From Candidatus Parvarchaeota archaeon UBA573 (GTDB lineage: Archaea > Nanobdellota > Nanobdellia > Parvarchaeales > Parvarchaeaceae), in contig DAPE01000019.1 in the NCBI GenBank assembly GCA_002502045.1, positions 1 through 23,138 on the forward strand: a stretch of 23,138 nucleotides of DNA, read 5' to 3'. Positions 13,547 through 21,354 of the stretch are shown here, one piece after another; positions within the stretch are counted from its first letter, which is position 1, and every line of letters begins with the position of its first letter. The notes beneath the pieces are model-generated. The model was not told where the DNA came from, did no database searches, and saw nothing but the letters and a program-made list of their open reading frames with translations. The translations under genes and the position numbers were made by a program.

Positions 13547-15124
13547 ATGGATTATTACGATAAACAAGAAGATTTAGTTAATTTCATGCCTTTATTCAAA
13601 AAAGCAATAGAAGAGGGTAAAGTAAAAAACAAAAAAGAACTTTTAATCGCAAAAAGAATAGTATGCAGACAGATCGGAATGCATAATATCCCCAAGAACG
13701 GCGAAATACTAAATCACTTTTCACAGGATGAAAGAGAAAAGTATGCTAGTCTTATGGTGTCAAAACCCATAAGGATATTATCCGGAGTCAATGTAGTAGC
13801 AATAATGACAAAACCTTATGACTGCCCGCATGGTACATGCATATTTTGTCCAGGCGGAACTAAGTTTAATACTCCACAAAGTTACACCGGTTTTGAGCCA
13901 GCGGCTAGACGAGCTTTGATGAATAACTATGATCCTTACAAACAAGTTACTGCTCGGCTTAAGCATTATCTTTTTATGGGGTATAATCCTCAAAAAATAG
14001 AGATAATTGCTATTGGCGGAACTTTTACAACTTTACCAAAAGAATATGTTAATGAATATGTCACAGCGGTTTATAAGGCAATGAATGAGTTCTATGGCGA
14101 CAAAGTAGAGGGTAACTTAGAAGAGCAAAAGAAGTTTAATGAAACAGCAAAAATAAGATGCGTTGCATTTGCTGCGGAAACGAAGCCAGAAAGGTGTGCA
14201 AATGAAGAGATAGAACGAATGCTTAATTTTGGTATAACCCGAGTTGAAATGGGGGTTCAGAGTATTTATGATGAGGTCTTGCTTAAAAACAACAGAGGAC
14301 ATACAATCTCAGATGTTATAGACGCTAGCAGGAGACTTAAAAATTATGGTTATAAAGTAGATTATCATATAATGTTGAATCTAGCTTTTTCTGATAAAGA
14401 CAAAGACAGGGAAACTATCAATCAAATATACAACAACGATAATTTTAAACCAGATGCTATCAAGCTATATCCTACATTAGTTATTAGAGGTACAGGCTTG
14501 TATGAGATGTGGAAGAGGGGAAATTATAAACCTTATCCTATAGAAGATGTAGTTGAGCTTATTGCTGAAGCAGAGGTAAAAGCTCCAAAATGGCTAAGGA
14601 TAATGCGAATCGAAAGAGATATACCATCAACTTTCATAGAAAATGGGATAAAAACAACTAATCTAAGGCAGTTAGTTGACGATAAATTAAAAGAGCTAGG
14701 CAAAAGTCCAAATGATATACGTAGTAGGGAAATAGGGCACATAAGAATTTCCAAGCCTGTTAAAATAAAAATTAATCAGGAGAGATACCGTTCTTTAGAG
14801 GGGGATGAAATATTCTTAAGCGTAGATGATGTAAACAACAATGCAATAATTGCTTTTCTTAGGCTAAGAATCCCAGACAATTCAAAAGAAGCTTTTGTTA
14901 GGGAATTGCATGTTTATGGTGAGCACTTAAATATAAACCAGAATAGCAATGATTCTTTTCAGCATAAAGGCTTCGGTAAGAATCTGCTTTCAGAAGCAGA
15001 AAAGATAACAAAGGAAGAGTACTCCATAAATAAGATAAATGTTATATCTGGAGTAGGTGTTAGAGAATACTATAAAAATTTAGGGTACAAAAGATACAAA
15101 TGGTATATGTCAAAGGAGCTATAA
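13547..15124 (+). CDS. elp3: Elp3: tRNA wobble-uridine carboxymethylation radical-SAM/acetyltransferase
   Basis: 525 aa, close to archaeal Elp3. A radical SAM domain carries the Cx4Cx2C cluster motif Cys93-PHGT-Cys98-IF-Cys101-PGG, followed by QSYTGFEPAARRAL, AIGGTFTTLP and RVEMGVQSIYDEVL, all hallmark Elp3 blocks. The C-terminal GNAT acetyltransferase domain has VRELHVYGEHL and QHKGFGKNLLSEAEKI (acetyl-CoA loop Q-x-x-G-x-G), ending GVREYYKNLGYKRYKWYM. It uses acetyl-CoA and SAM to make cm5U-type modifications at U34. It leads an operon with the KH protein (stop TAA directly followed by ATG), top6B and top6A. Confidence 0.97.
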   Translation: MDYYDKQEDLVNFMPLFKKAIEEGKVKNKKELLIAKRIVCRQIGMHNIPKNGEILNHFSQDEREKYASLMVSKPIRILSGVNVVAIMTKPYDCPHGTCIFCPGGTKFNTPQSYTGFEPAARRALMNNYDPYKQVTARLKHYLFMGYNPQKIEIIAIGGTFTTLPKEYVNEYVTAVYKAMNEFYGDKVEGNLEEQKKFNETAKIRCVAFAAETKPERCANEEIERMLNFGITRVEMGVQSIYDEVLLKNNRGHTISDVIDASRRLKNYGYKVDYHIMLNLAFSDKDKDRETINQIYNNDNFKPDAIKLYPTLVIRGTGLYEMWKRGNYKPYPIEDVVELIAEAEVKAPKWLRIMRIERDIPSTFIENGIKTTNLRQLVDDKLKELGKSPNDIRSREIGHIRISKPVKIKINQERYRSLEGDEIFLSVDDVNNNAIIAFLRLRIPDNSKEAFVRELHVYGEHLNINQNSNDSFQHKGFGKNLLSEAEKITKEEYSINKINVISGVGVREYYKNLGYKRYKWYMSKEL

Positions 15125-15640
15125 ATGGAAGATGAACTATTGATGAATAGCAGAAAGGCGAAGGAGATAACTAGGCAGAAGAAACTATTGGATAAAATAA
15201 AACAGCATGGAGTCAATATTGAAGTTGAGGGGAATACAGTTTATATAAGCGGAAAAAGCGCATTTGAGGTTTTGTCCGCTAAAAACGCAATAAATGCATT
15301 TAATCGAGGTTTCGATTCTGCTATTTCTTCTCTATTACTAGATGATGATTATGATCTAGTTGTAGTAAGTTTAAGAGAGTATACAAATTCAGAAAAAAGA
15401 GCAATGCAGTTAAAAGGAAGGATTATAGGAACAAGAGGGCTGATAAAACAACGATTAATGAGAGAGACTTCCTGTTACATAAATGTTTATGGGAAAACTA
15501 TAAGTATTATTGGACAAATACAGAATATATCTATCGCTCAAGCAGCAATAGAAATGATTTTAAATGGCGCAAAACATGATAATGTGTTTTCAATGATAAA
15601 TAAAAAGAAAGTAGAGGTATACCTAAATGGAAATCGCTGA
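15125..15640 (+). CDS. KH-domain RNA-binding protein, Pno1/Dim2 (Krr1-like) family
   Basis: 171 aa. Two KH-like folds are visible: an imperfect first one (residues ~25-100, with VNIEVEGNTVYISGK and ALKNA-like AKNAINAFNRGF) and a second with the GxxG loop GRIIGTRGLIKQRLMRET, then INVYGKTISIIGQ and AAIEMILNGAKH. This is the archaeal Dim2/Pno1 homologue that binds the 3' end of 16S rRNA with aIF2-alpha or Nob1 during small-subunit maturation. It has a clear AAAGGAGCT Shine-Dalgarno site at the elp3 stop and overlaps the top6B start by 14 bases. In many archaea it stands beside rio1 and top6B. Confidence 0.9.
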   Translation: MEDELLMNSRKAKEITRQKKLLDKIKQHGVNIEVEGNTVYISGKSAFEVLSAKNAINAFNRGFDSAISSLLLDDDYDLVVVSLREYTNSEKRAMQLKGRIIGTRGLIKQRLMRETSCYINVYGKTISIIGQIQNISIAQAAIEMILNGAKHDNVFSMINKKKVEVYLNGNR

Positions 15641-17492
15641 AGAACTTGCAAAAGGACAGAGAGCAATAAGTGTTACTGAGTTCTTTGAAAAGAACAGACA
15701 TTTGTTGGGTTTCGATAACAAACAGAAAGCTTTGCTTACATGTGTGAAAGAGGCCGTTGATAACTCACTAGATGCATGTGAAGAACTTGGGCACATGCAG
15801 GAAAAAAATAAGGATAAAGTAACTTTGCCTGAAATAACTATAGATGTAAAGGCATTAAGTGATAATTATCAGTTGCTTGATGAAAAACAGAATATTGGTC
15901 AGCTTATAGTTAGAAAAAATGAATTTACCGTTCTCTATAAAGGTAAAAGCGAATCAAAACAGATTAGAGCAGGTAAATTAACTCTGTCTTTTGAAGATGT
16001 TACATTTGATATATCAGAAAATAATGACAAGCTTACGGTATTAATGAATGGAAAACAGCTTAGACTTAAGAAAAATGCTCCTATATTTCTTATAAAAATA
16101 GTTGACAATGGCCCAGGTATACTTCCATCAAAAATTCCAGATATCTTTGGGAGGATGCTTTATGGTAGTAAGTTTCAGTCAATGAGACAAGGCAGGGGAC
16201 AACAAGGAATAGGTATCCACTCAGCAGTTCTTTATTCTCAGTTGACTACAGGTAAACCTGCAAAGATAATATCAAAGATAAAAAGTGGAAAGAAAGCAAA
16301 AATGATGAAAGTCCAGATAAATATACTTAAAAATGAACCGGAAGTTATGGAGGAAAGTGAGGAGGATTATCCTTACGAATCAGGCACAAGTATAGAATTA
16401 GAGATAGAAGGGCTTTACATAAGCGGAAACAAGGGATTGGATGAATATGTAAGAAGAACCGCTTTGGTAAATCCGCATGCAAATTTTATTTACATAAATC
16501 CGAATGGAGAAAAGATCACATATAAAAGAGTGGTAGATGCTCTGCCAAAGGAACCTTTATCAATAAAGCCGCATCCAGAGGGGCTTGAGATAGGAATATT
16601 CATGAGGATACTAAAAAATTCAACAGAAAGAACTGTTTCATCTGTTTTAGAGAAAGAACTGTCTAGAGTAAGTAGAGCAGTTGCAGAGCAGACGTTAAAA
16701 AGCGCAGGTATAGACACTAAAACTAAGCCTCAAGAGATTGATAGAGTGCAAGCAAATTCTATATTGAAGGCATTGCAGTCTCTTGACTTAATGAGGCCAC
16801 AGACAGATTGTTTGTCGCCGATAGGGGGAGAAGAACTTGAAAAGAGCTTAAAGAAGGAATACTCACCTGAATTTGTTAAATCGGTTACAAGAAAACCTGA
16901 AGTTTATAGAGGAATGCCCTTCCAGATAGAGGTTGCTGCAGCTTATGGTGGTGGCATACAGAATGACAAGGCAGTTTTAATGAGGTTTGCTAATAAGATA
17001 CCTCTGTTGTTTGATTCTGCTTCATGCGCGCTGACTCAAAGCTTTTTGGGTGTAGACTATGCACGTTATGGCCTGAAAGTAGAAAGTAAAGTACCTATAG
17101 GCCCACTTGTCTTCATAATACACATAGCCTCAGTATGGGTGCCTTATACTAATGAAAGTAAGAATTCAGTTGCAAGTTATCCTGTAATAGTGAAGGAGAT
17201 AAAACTTGCGCTGCAAGAACTCGTAAGAACACTTTCGGTATTTCTAAACAGAAAACACAAAAGTAGTCTGTTCCAGGAGAGAATAAGTCTGTTCGACAAG
17301 TATGGTATAGAATTAGCATATTCAATTTCAAAATTAACAGATATAGATGAGAAAAAAGTAAAGGCAAAGATAGAAGGGCTTCTCGAAAAGAAGAAGGAAG
17401 AAGTTAAGGCGAATGTAGAAGAAAGTCTTAGCAAAGGAGATGTTATATCAAGTAAGATAGAATCTGATACGTCTTCAGGAGAGGAGGAGTAA
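15627..17492 (+). CDS. top6B: DNA topoisomerase VI subunit B, with an insertion in the GHKL domain
   Basis: 621 aa, longer than the ~530 aa Sulfolobus type. The GHKL ATPase has motif I Glu42-x3-Asn46 (KEAVDNSLDA), motif II DNGPG (160-164) and motif III GRGQQGIGIHSAVLYSQLTTGKP. Between motif I and motif II there are ~110 residues where typical Top6B proteins have about 30, so residues ~78-152 are an insertion rich in beta-prone sequence (QLIVRKNEFTVLYKG, LTLSFEDVTFDI). The H2TH, transducer and C-terminal parts follow, with a charged Lys/Glu tail at ~570-621. It binds ATP and drives strand passage with Top6A. The start overlaps the KH gene and has a GAGGT site. Confidence 0.95.
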   Translation: MEIAEELAKGQRAISVTEFFEKNRHLLGFDNKQKALLTCVKEAVDNSLDACEELGHMQEKNKDKVTLPEITIDVKALSDNYQLLDEKQNIGQLIVRKNEFTVLYKGKSESKQIRAGKLTLSFEDVTFDISENNDKLTVLMNGKQLRLKKNAPIFLIKIVDNGPGILPSKIPDIFGRMLYGSKFQSMRQGRGQQGIGIHSAVLYSQLTTGKPAKIISKIKSGKKAKMMKVQINILKNEPEVMEESEEDYPYESGTSIELEIEGLYISGNKGLDEYVRRTALVNPHANFIYINPNGEKITYKRVVDALPKEPLSIKPHPEGLEIGIFMRILKNSTERTVSSVLEKELSRVSRAVAEQTLKSAGIDTKTKPQEIDRVQANSILKALQSLDLMRPQTDCLSPIGGEELEKSLKKEYSPEFVKSVTRKPEVYRGMPFQIEVAAAYGGGIQNDKAVLMRFANKIPLLFDSASCALTQSFLGVDYARYGLKVESKVPIGPLVFIIHIASVWVPYTNESKNSVASYPVIVKEIKLALQELVRTLSVFLNRKHKSSLFQERISLFDKYGIELAYSISKLTDIDEKKVKAKIEGLLEKKKEEVKANVEESLSKGDVISSKIESDTSSGEEE

Positions 17493-17493
17493 A

Positions 17494-18597
17494 ATGGATA
17501 ATAAAGAAATTGAGCAGTCAAGAAAAAAGAGAATAAGTGTACTTGAAGATCTTGGGAAGGGAGTTTATCAACAGATAGAGAAGGGAGAAAATCCTTACTT
17601 GACTTTGCCAGTTAGGGGCTTGTCCAATGTAAAATATGACACTGAAAGTAGGATGATAACATTAGGCAGTGGTTTGTCTAGGAGATATTTTTTAAACGTT
17701 GGACACGTAAGAAAATTCATACAGACAATGGCAATGGCCGCAGTCAGCAGGGAGCTTATAAAAAATGATAAGCACACAAGTTTAAGGTCAGCTTTTTACC
17801 AAGTAAGACGTACTATACCAGGTACAAAGATAGATGTAGTAGACGATCAGATAGAGACAAATAAGGCAATAGAGGATTTAGAGCTCATAACAGATCTAAC
17901 AAGGGAACAGTTAAACATTAATGCAAATAAGAATGGCGCCGTTGCTGGAGAAGTAACAGTAGAAGACAGGGGAGATATAATAGATTGGTCAAAAATGGGA
18001 AGTGGTGGATGGGCCGTTCCAAGTAATGTAGAAGATATAATATTCAAAAAAGTCGATGCCAAGTTTGTAATATACATGGAGAAGGCAACTATATGGGATA
18101 GACTTAATGAAGACAAAGCGTGGAAGAAGCTGCATTGCGTTATAATAGCAAGTCAGGGCCAGGCAACAAGAGGAATAAGAAGGCTGCTTCAGAGGCTTAG
18201 CAGGGAACATAATCTTCCTGTTTATGTTTTAACTGATGGAGATATATGGGGAGTTTACATTTACTCTGCAATTAAATTCGGTTCAATTGCTCTAGCACAT
18301 GTCTCAGATAAGCTTTCATTACCAGAAGCAAAGTTTATGGGACTGACAATGGAAGATATAGACAAATACGAATTAAGAAGACACTTGATAAAGTTTAAGG
18401 ATGTAGATATAGCAAGAATAAAGCAGATTAAGAATTACGAATGGTTTAAAAATAATAAAAAATGGATGGAAGAACTTAGTAAGATGGAAAAATTAGGAGC
18501 AAAGGTTGAGTTAGATGCATTTACTGCGAAAGGGCTTTCATTTATGACTGAGACTTATCTGCCTGAAAAATTAAAAGATAAGGATTTTTTAGATTAA
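17494..18597 (+). CDS. top6A: DNA topoisomerase VI subunit A (Spo11-like)
   Basis: 367 aa, the usual length. The 5Y-CAP winged-helix domain has the catalytic Tyr102 in SLRSAFYQVRRT. The Toprim domain has Glu196 (IYMEKATIWDRL) and the D-x-D pair Asp248/Asp250 in VLTDGDIWGVYIYS, with GQATRGIRRLLQRL between them. The A subunit cuts both DNA strands through a 5'-phosphotyrosyl link and forms an A2B2 enzyme that relaxes and decatenates DNA. A GGAGGAG Shine-Dalgarno site sits at the top6B stop, one base before the start. A VEDRGD loop and a MGSGGWAVPS segment match other archaeal Top6A proteins. Confidence 0.97.
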   Translation: MDNKEIEQSRKKRISVLEDLGKGVYQQIEKGENPYLTLPVRGLSNVKYDTESRMITLGSGLSRRYFLNVGHVRKFIQTMAMAAVSRELIKNDKHTSLRSAFYQVRRTIPGTKIDVVDDQIETNKAIEDLELITDLTREQLNINANKNGAVAGEVTVEDRGDIIDWSKMGSGGWAVPSNVEDIIFKKVDAKFVIYMEKATIWDRLNEDKAWKKLHCVIIASQGQATRGIRRLLQRLSREHNLPVYVLTDGDIWGVYIYSAIKFGSIALAHVSDKLSLPEAKFMGLTMEDIDKYELRRHLIKFKDVDIARIKQIKNYEWFKNNKKWMEELSKMEKLGAKVELDAFTAKGLSFMTETYLPEKLKDKDFLD

Positions 18598-18631
18598 TCT
18601 AATAAGTCTAAAATAAAAAGCGATTAAAATT

Positions 18632-18937
18632 TTATATCCCCAACTCTGCTCTTGCTTCGTCGGTCATTTTATCCTTAGTCCATGGCGGATCAAATGTTAT
18701 ATCCAGATCTACCTTTGTTGCACCTGAGAAATCAATCACTTTTCCTTTTATATCCTCTACTAAGTAATCTGTAACAGGACAGAATGGGGAGGTTAAAGTC
18801 ATTAGTATTTTCACTTCAGTACCATTTACTTCTATTTTGTATATTAAACCTAAATCATAGATATTTGCAGGTATCTCAGGATCAAAGCACTGCTTTAGTC
18901 CTTTTATAACATCCTCTTCCTTTACGTTGACTTCCAT
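18632..18937 (-). CDS. MIP18/DUF59-family (SufT-like) iron-sulfur assembly protein
   Basis: 101 aa. The DUF59 pattern is complete: VIKGLKQCFDPEIPANIYDLGLIYKI (family: L-x-x-V-x-DPE-x-x-x-x-x-x-LGL-x-Y), then MTLTSPFCPVTDYLVEDIKG (family: hT-x-x-CP-x-x-x-x-L) and VDLDITFDPPWTKDKMTDEARAEL at the end. The W-x-x-x-x-M-S/T-x-x-A/G motif is typical. The Cys in FCP is the conserved reactive one. Homologues deliver or mature Fe-S clusters. A TATA box (GTTATATATTTAAAA, minus strand, ~18958-18972) is ~27 bases upstream, so it probably has its own promoter. Confidence 0.93.
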   Translation of the reverse strand: MEVNVKEEDVIKGLKQCFDPEIPANIYDLGLIYKIEVNGTEVKILMTLTSPFCPVTDYLVEDIKGKVIDFSGATKVDLDITFDPPWTKDKMTDEARAELGI

Positions 18938-18981
18938 CTTGTTTTAATTCAATGTTATTTTAAATATATAACGCTGTTATA

Positions 18982-19857
18982 TTAAATAAATCTTATCAAA
19001 AAATATAACCCCAAAAAAGCAAACTGCATCGGGCCTATAGCAGCCATTGCAGGATAGGCTTTTTCTTTCTTGCCAAAAAATAATATTATTGACAACCCTA
19101 TTACTGCGCCTACTATTGCAAATATCCCTGAAGTAAGATTATAACGTAGAAAGAACTCATTTGCAAGAATCGCTGGGAAAGCCATATCACCCCCACCAAG
19201 AAATACTCTATTTTGATTTACCTTTCTTGCCATTAATGATATGCCTCCAAATGAATTGCCGGAAAAGGCCTTTGCAAGCGTCAGCATGTGTTTTGTTATA
19301 AAGACTGAGATATAATCATAAATGCTTATTATAGCAATTAGTATCAATGCTGTTATAATGTTTAGGTCTATTGATATAATCGCTGAGATTGATACAAATA
19401 AAATTATATTTAAAATATCCTTTCCATATTTTCCTGCGTACTTGAAATAGTATACTGTAAGTATAACTGGCATTATGTAAATCAATAAAGAAAAGATAGT
19501 AAGTAAGCTTCCATTAGAATTTAGATTGCCGTGCAGAGTGAAAACGTATATATCTAAAAGAAGAATATCAGAAAAGGCGTACATTACAAACAAAAACAGG
19601 ATTAGGAGCAATACATTTATGATCTTTATTTTTTTGTATTTAACAAGCAAAAGAATTATTGCAGTTGGAACAAGCAAACCCGCTGTTATTATATAAATCA
19701 AATAAGAAAATGGCGACGTACTAGTATAATTTATTCCCGTTTGCTGGGATATAACTGAAAATAACCTTATATTAACGCCTGCGAATAATCCACTCATTAT
19801 CAATACTGCCGTGAATATAACAAGCAGAAGTAAGGCTAGTTTAATGTTTGTCTTCAT
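18982..19857 (-). CDS. Presenilin-like intramembrane aspartyl protease (PSH family)
   Basis: 291 aa with about nine membrane spans. The two catalytic aspartates are in the family motifs: Y180-D181 (IISIYDYISVF) and GGGD 221-224 (VFLGGGDMAFPAILA), the latter being the GxGD motif. The third hallmark, PAL, is replaced by PAM (residues 269-271, KAYPAMAAIG). A ~35-residue loop between the YD and GxGD helices, with ARKVNQNR just before GxGD, is normal for archaeal homologues. It cuts transmembrane segments, probably leftover signal peptides or membrane anchors; the true substrates are unknown. It lies 17 bases downstream of the AAA+ gene and is probably co-transcribed with it. Confidence 0.92.
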   Translation of the reverse strand: MKTNIKLALLLLVIFTAVLIMSGLFAGVNIRLFSVISQQTGINYTSTSPFSYLIYIITAGLLVPTAIILLLVKYKKIKIINVLLLILFLFVMYAFSDILLLDIYVFTLHGNLNSNGSLLTIFSLLIYIMPVILTVYYFKYAGKYGKDILNIILFVSISAIISIDLNIITALILIAIISIYDYISVFITKHMLTLAKAFSGNSFGGISLMARKVNQNRVFLGGGDMAFPAILANEFFLRYNLTSGIFAIVGAVIGLSIILFFGKKEKAYPAMAAIGPMQFAFLGLYFLIRFI

Positions 19858-19874
19858 GTTTTATTTAATTCTTC

Positions 19875-20543
19875 TTAGATTATATTGTTTGTTTTTTGAT
19901 CAAACAATGCAGAACATATAAGAAGTGCTATCCTAGGGTCCCCTTTAGATTTTTTGTATATTTTATCATACTCTGATTCGGTAAATGGCTCAAGAGAATC
20001 CGATTTTGTAGTTCTTGATAAGTTTAATCGATTTATTATTATCTGCTTAAGATCTCCTTTTGACATGCCATCTAGTTGGTATTTTTTGAACTGCTTAGAT
20101 TGAGCTTTTAGTTCTTTTTCAACTCCCTCATCCCTGTTCTCAACCAATAAAATTGCCATCTTTTGGCTCAAGTTATATAATAAATCTATAACTCTTTGTT
20201 GACTTAATTTATCCAGCATCTCAATATTATTAAAATCATCTAATTCTATGAACATCTTTTTCTGGGAGTTTATACTTAAATTTCTAATCTTATTATAAAC
20301 CGCAGGGGTAAATTCTTCTTTTATTGTGTCTATGTTCTTTGATTTTTTAAGTTCTTTTTCTATTACGTTGATCAGTGTGCTTTTACCTATTCCGGGGGCC
20401 CCTTTAAGTATAATCATCCCTCCATGTTCTAGGGTGTCATTTATAAGCATTAATAAATCTATCTTTTCGTTAATTCTATCTACTACAACATCATTATCTG
20501 AGTAAGTTATACTTATAAACGGATTATCTATTGCCATAAACAA
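19875..20543 (-). CDS. Small Orc1/Cdc6-like AAA+ ATPase lacking the winged helix
   Basis: 222 aa (a second ATG two codons later is possible). Walker A is GAPGIGKST (48-56), Walker B is MFIELDDF (Asp102-Asp103), a sensor-1-like Asn is at 136 (ILLVENRDE) and sensor 2 is KGDPRIALLICSAL (about 201-214), the GD-x-R-x-AL pattern of Orc1/Cdc6 and clamp loaders. The protein ends shortly after the lid domain; the DNA-binding winged helix of Orc1/Cdc6 is missing. It may be a regulator or AAA+ switch rather than an initiator. It shares an operon with the presenilin-like protease. I am sure of the AAA+ class, less so of the branch. Confidence 0.75.
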   Translation of the reverse strand: MFMAIDNPFISITYSDNDVVVDRINEKIDLLMLINDTLEHGGMIILKGAPGIGKSTLINVIEKELKKSKNIDTIKEEFTPAVYNKIRNLSINSQKKMFIELDDFNNIEMLDKLSQQRVIDLLYNLSQKMAILLVENRDEGVEKELKAQSKQFKKYQLDGMSKGDLKQIIINRLNLSRTTKSDSLEPFTESEYDKIYKKSKGDPRIALLICSALFDQKTNNII

Positions 20544-20622
20544 TAAAAAGATATGATAAAGGATAATATTAATAGTTTTAAGACTAAATGATTTAAGCTA
20601 AAAAAGCTTTAGACGCTTAATA

Positions 20623-20696
20623 GCCCTCGTAGTTTAGCTTGGACAGAATACCGGTTTCCTAAACCGGGCACCCAGGTTCAAATCCTGGCGAGGGCA
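20623..20696 (+). tRNA. tRNA-Arg (anticodon CCT)
   Basis: The acceptor stem GCCCTCG pairs fully with CGAGGGC, with discriminator A at 20696. The anticodon stem CCGGT/ACCGG closes loop TTCCTAA with CCT at 34-36, reading AGG. The T arm CCAGG/CCTGG surrounds TTCAAAT. A TTTTT run follows at about 20705. No intron is seen. An AT-rich box (GATTTAAGC, ~20590-20598) is about 29 bases upstream. Confidence 0.96.
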
Positions 20697-20830
20697 TTTA
20701 TACATTTTTAAGGAAGGTTTTTCAGAGCCTATAAACAGGTGCAAGACCAAATGCTTTGTCTATGCCTTGTATCTTTGTTTTTGATATTGTGTATCCCAAA
20801 TAAATAAAAAATATATATTTTCCTAAAAAG

Positions 20831-20839
20831 ATTAAATAA
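20831..20839 (+). promoter_or_regulatory. TATA box of the hemerythrin-like gene
   Basis: ATTAAATAA is centred 25 bases before ATG 20860, with a purine-rich AAAAAG on its upstream side; this supports a leaderless start. Confidence 0.5.
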
Positions 20840-20859
20840 CAGGGCTTTCTTAATTAAGT

Positions 20860-21324
20860 ATGCTTGATAGTGTTTTGACTAAGGATCATGAAAGAATTGA
20901 TGCATACTTTAATGAATTTTTACTTTCATTGAGTTCAAAGCCGGATATAGACAAGCTTGATTTGATTGTTTCTTCGCTTAAAAATCACATGTTCTGGGAA
21001 GAAGAGTATCTTTTTCCCGAAATATTTGAAGAGAATAAATTAAGGATACAGGGACTAGAAGCAGAGCATGGGGCCATACTGAAACTGTTAGATGAAGTGA
21101 AAAGACTTATCTCTTTAAATGAACTTGACGATGCAAAAAAGAAAACACAGGGGGTTATGCGTATCTTAAAGGGCCACAATGAAGCAGAAGAAGGCTATGT
21201 CTACCTTGAACTTGACAAACTGCCAAGTGAAAAACAAGCAGCTCTTCTGCTTAAAGAAGTGGAGCATGCTTTTGCTCCTAAGGGCTGGATATGTAAGGTA
21301 TTGCGTTCAGGTTCTTTTAAATAA
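20860..21324 (+). CDS. Hemerythrin-like (HHE) diiron protein
   Basis: 154 aa, an antiparallel four-helix bundle. The metal ligand pattern is complete: His10, His43-x3-Glu47 (NHMFWEEE), His70 (EAEHGAI) and His106-x3-Glu110 (GHNEAEEG). The LFPEIFEE stretch after the second helix is typical of HHE proteins. A C-terminal extension ending GWICKVLRSG holds one Cys. HHE proteins bind O2 or NO or sense iron and oxygen; the carboxylate in the last ligand position differs from classic oxygen-carrying hemerythrin, so sensing or detoxification is as likely as transport. No partner gene is apparent next to it. Confidence 0.88.
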   Translation: MLDSVLTKDHERIDAYFNEFLLSLSSKPDIDKLDLIVSSLKNHMFWEEEYLFPEIFEENKLRIQGLEAEHGAILKLLDEVKRLISLNELDDAKKKTQGVMRILKGHNEAEEGYVYLELDKLPSEKQAALLLKEVEHAFAPKGWICKVLRSGSFK

Positions 21325-21334
21325 GTATTTATAG
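21325..21334 (+). promoter_or_regulatory. TATA box of the gene at 21355
   Basis: GTATTTATAG is centred 25 bases before ATG 21355, just past the end of the hemerythrin gene. Confidence 0.5.
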
Positions 21335-21354
21335 AGGATTTATTCTTAAATTTA

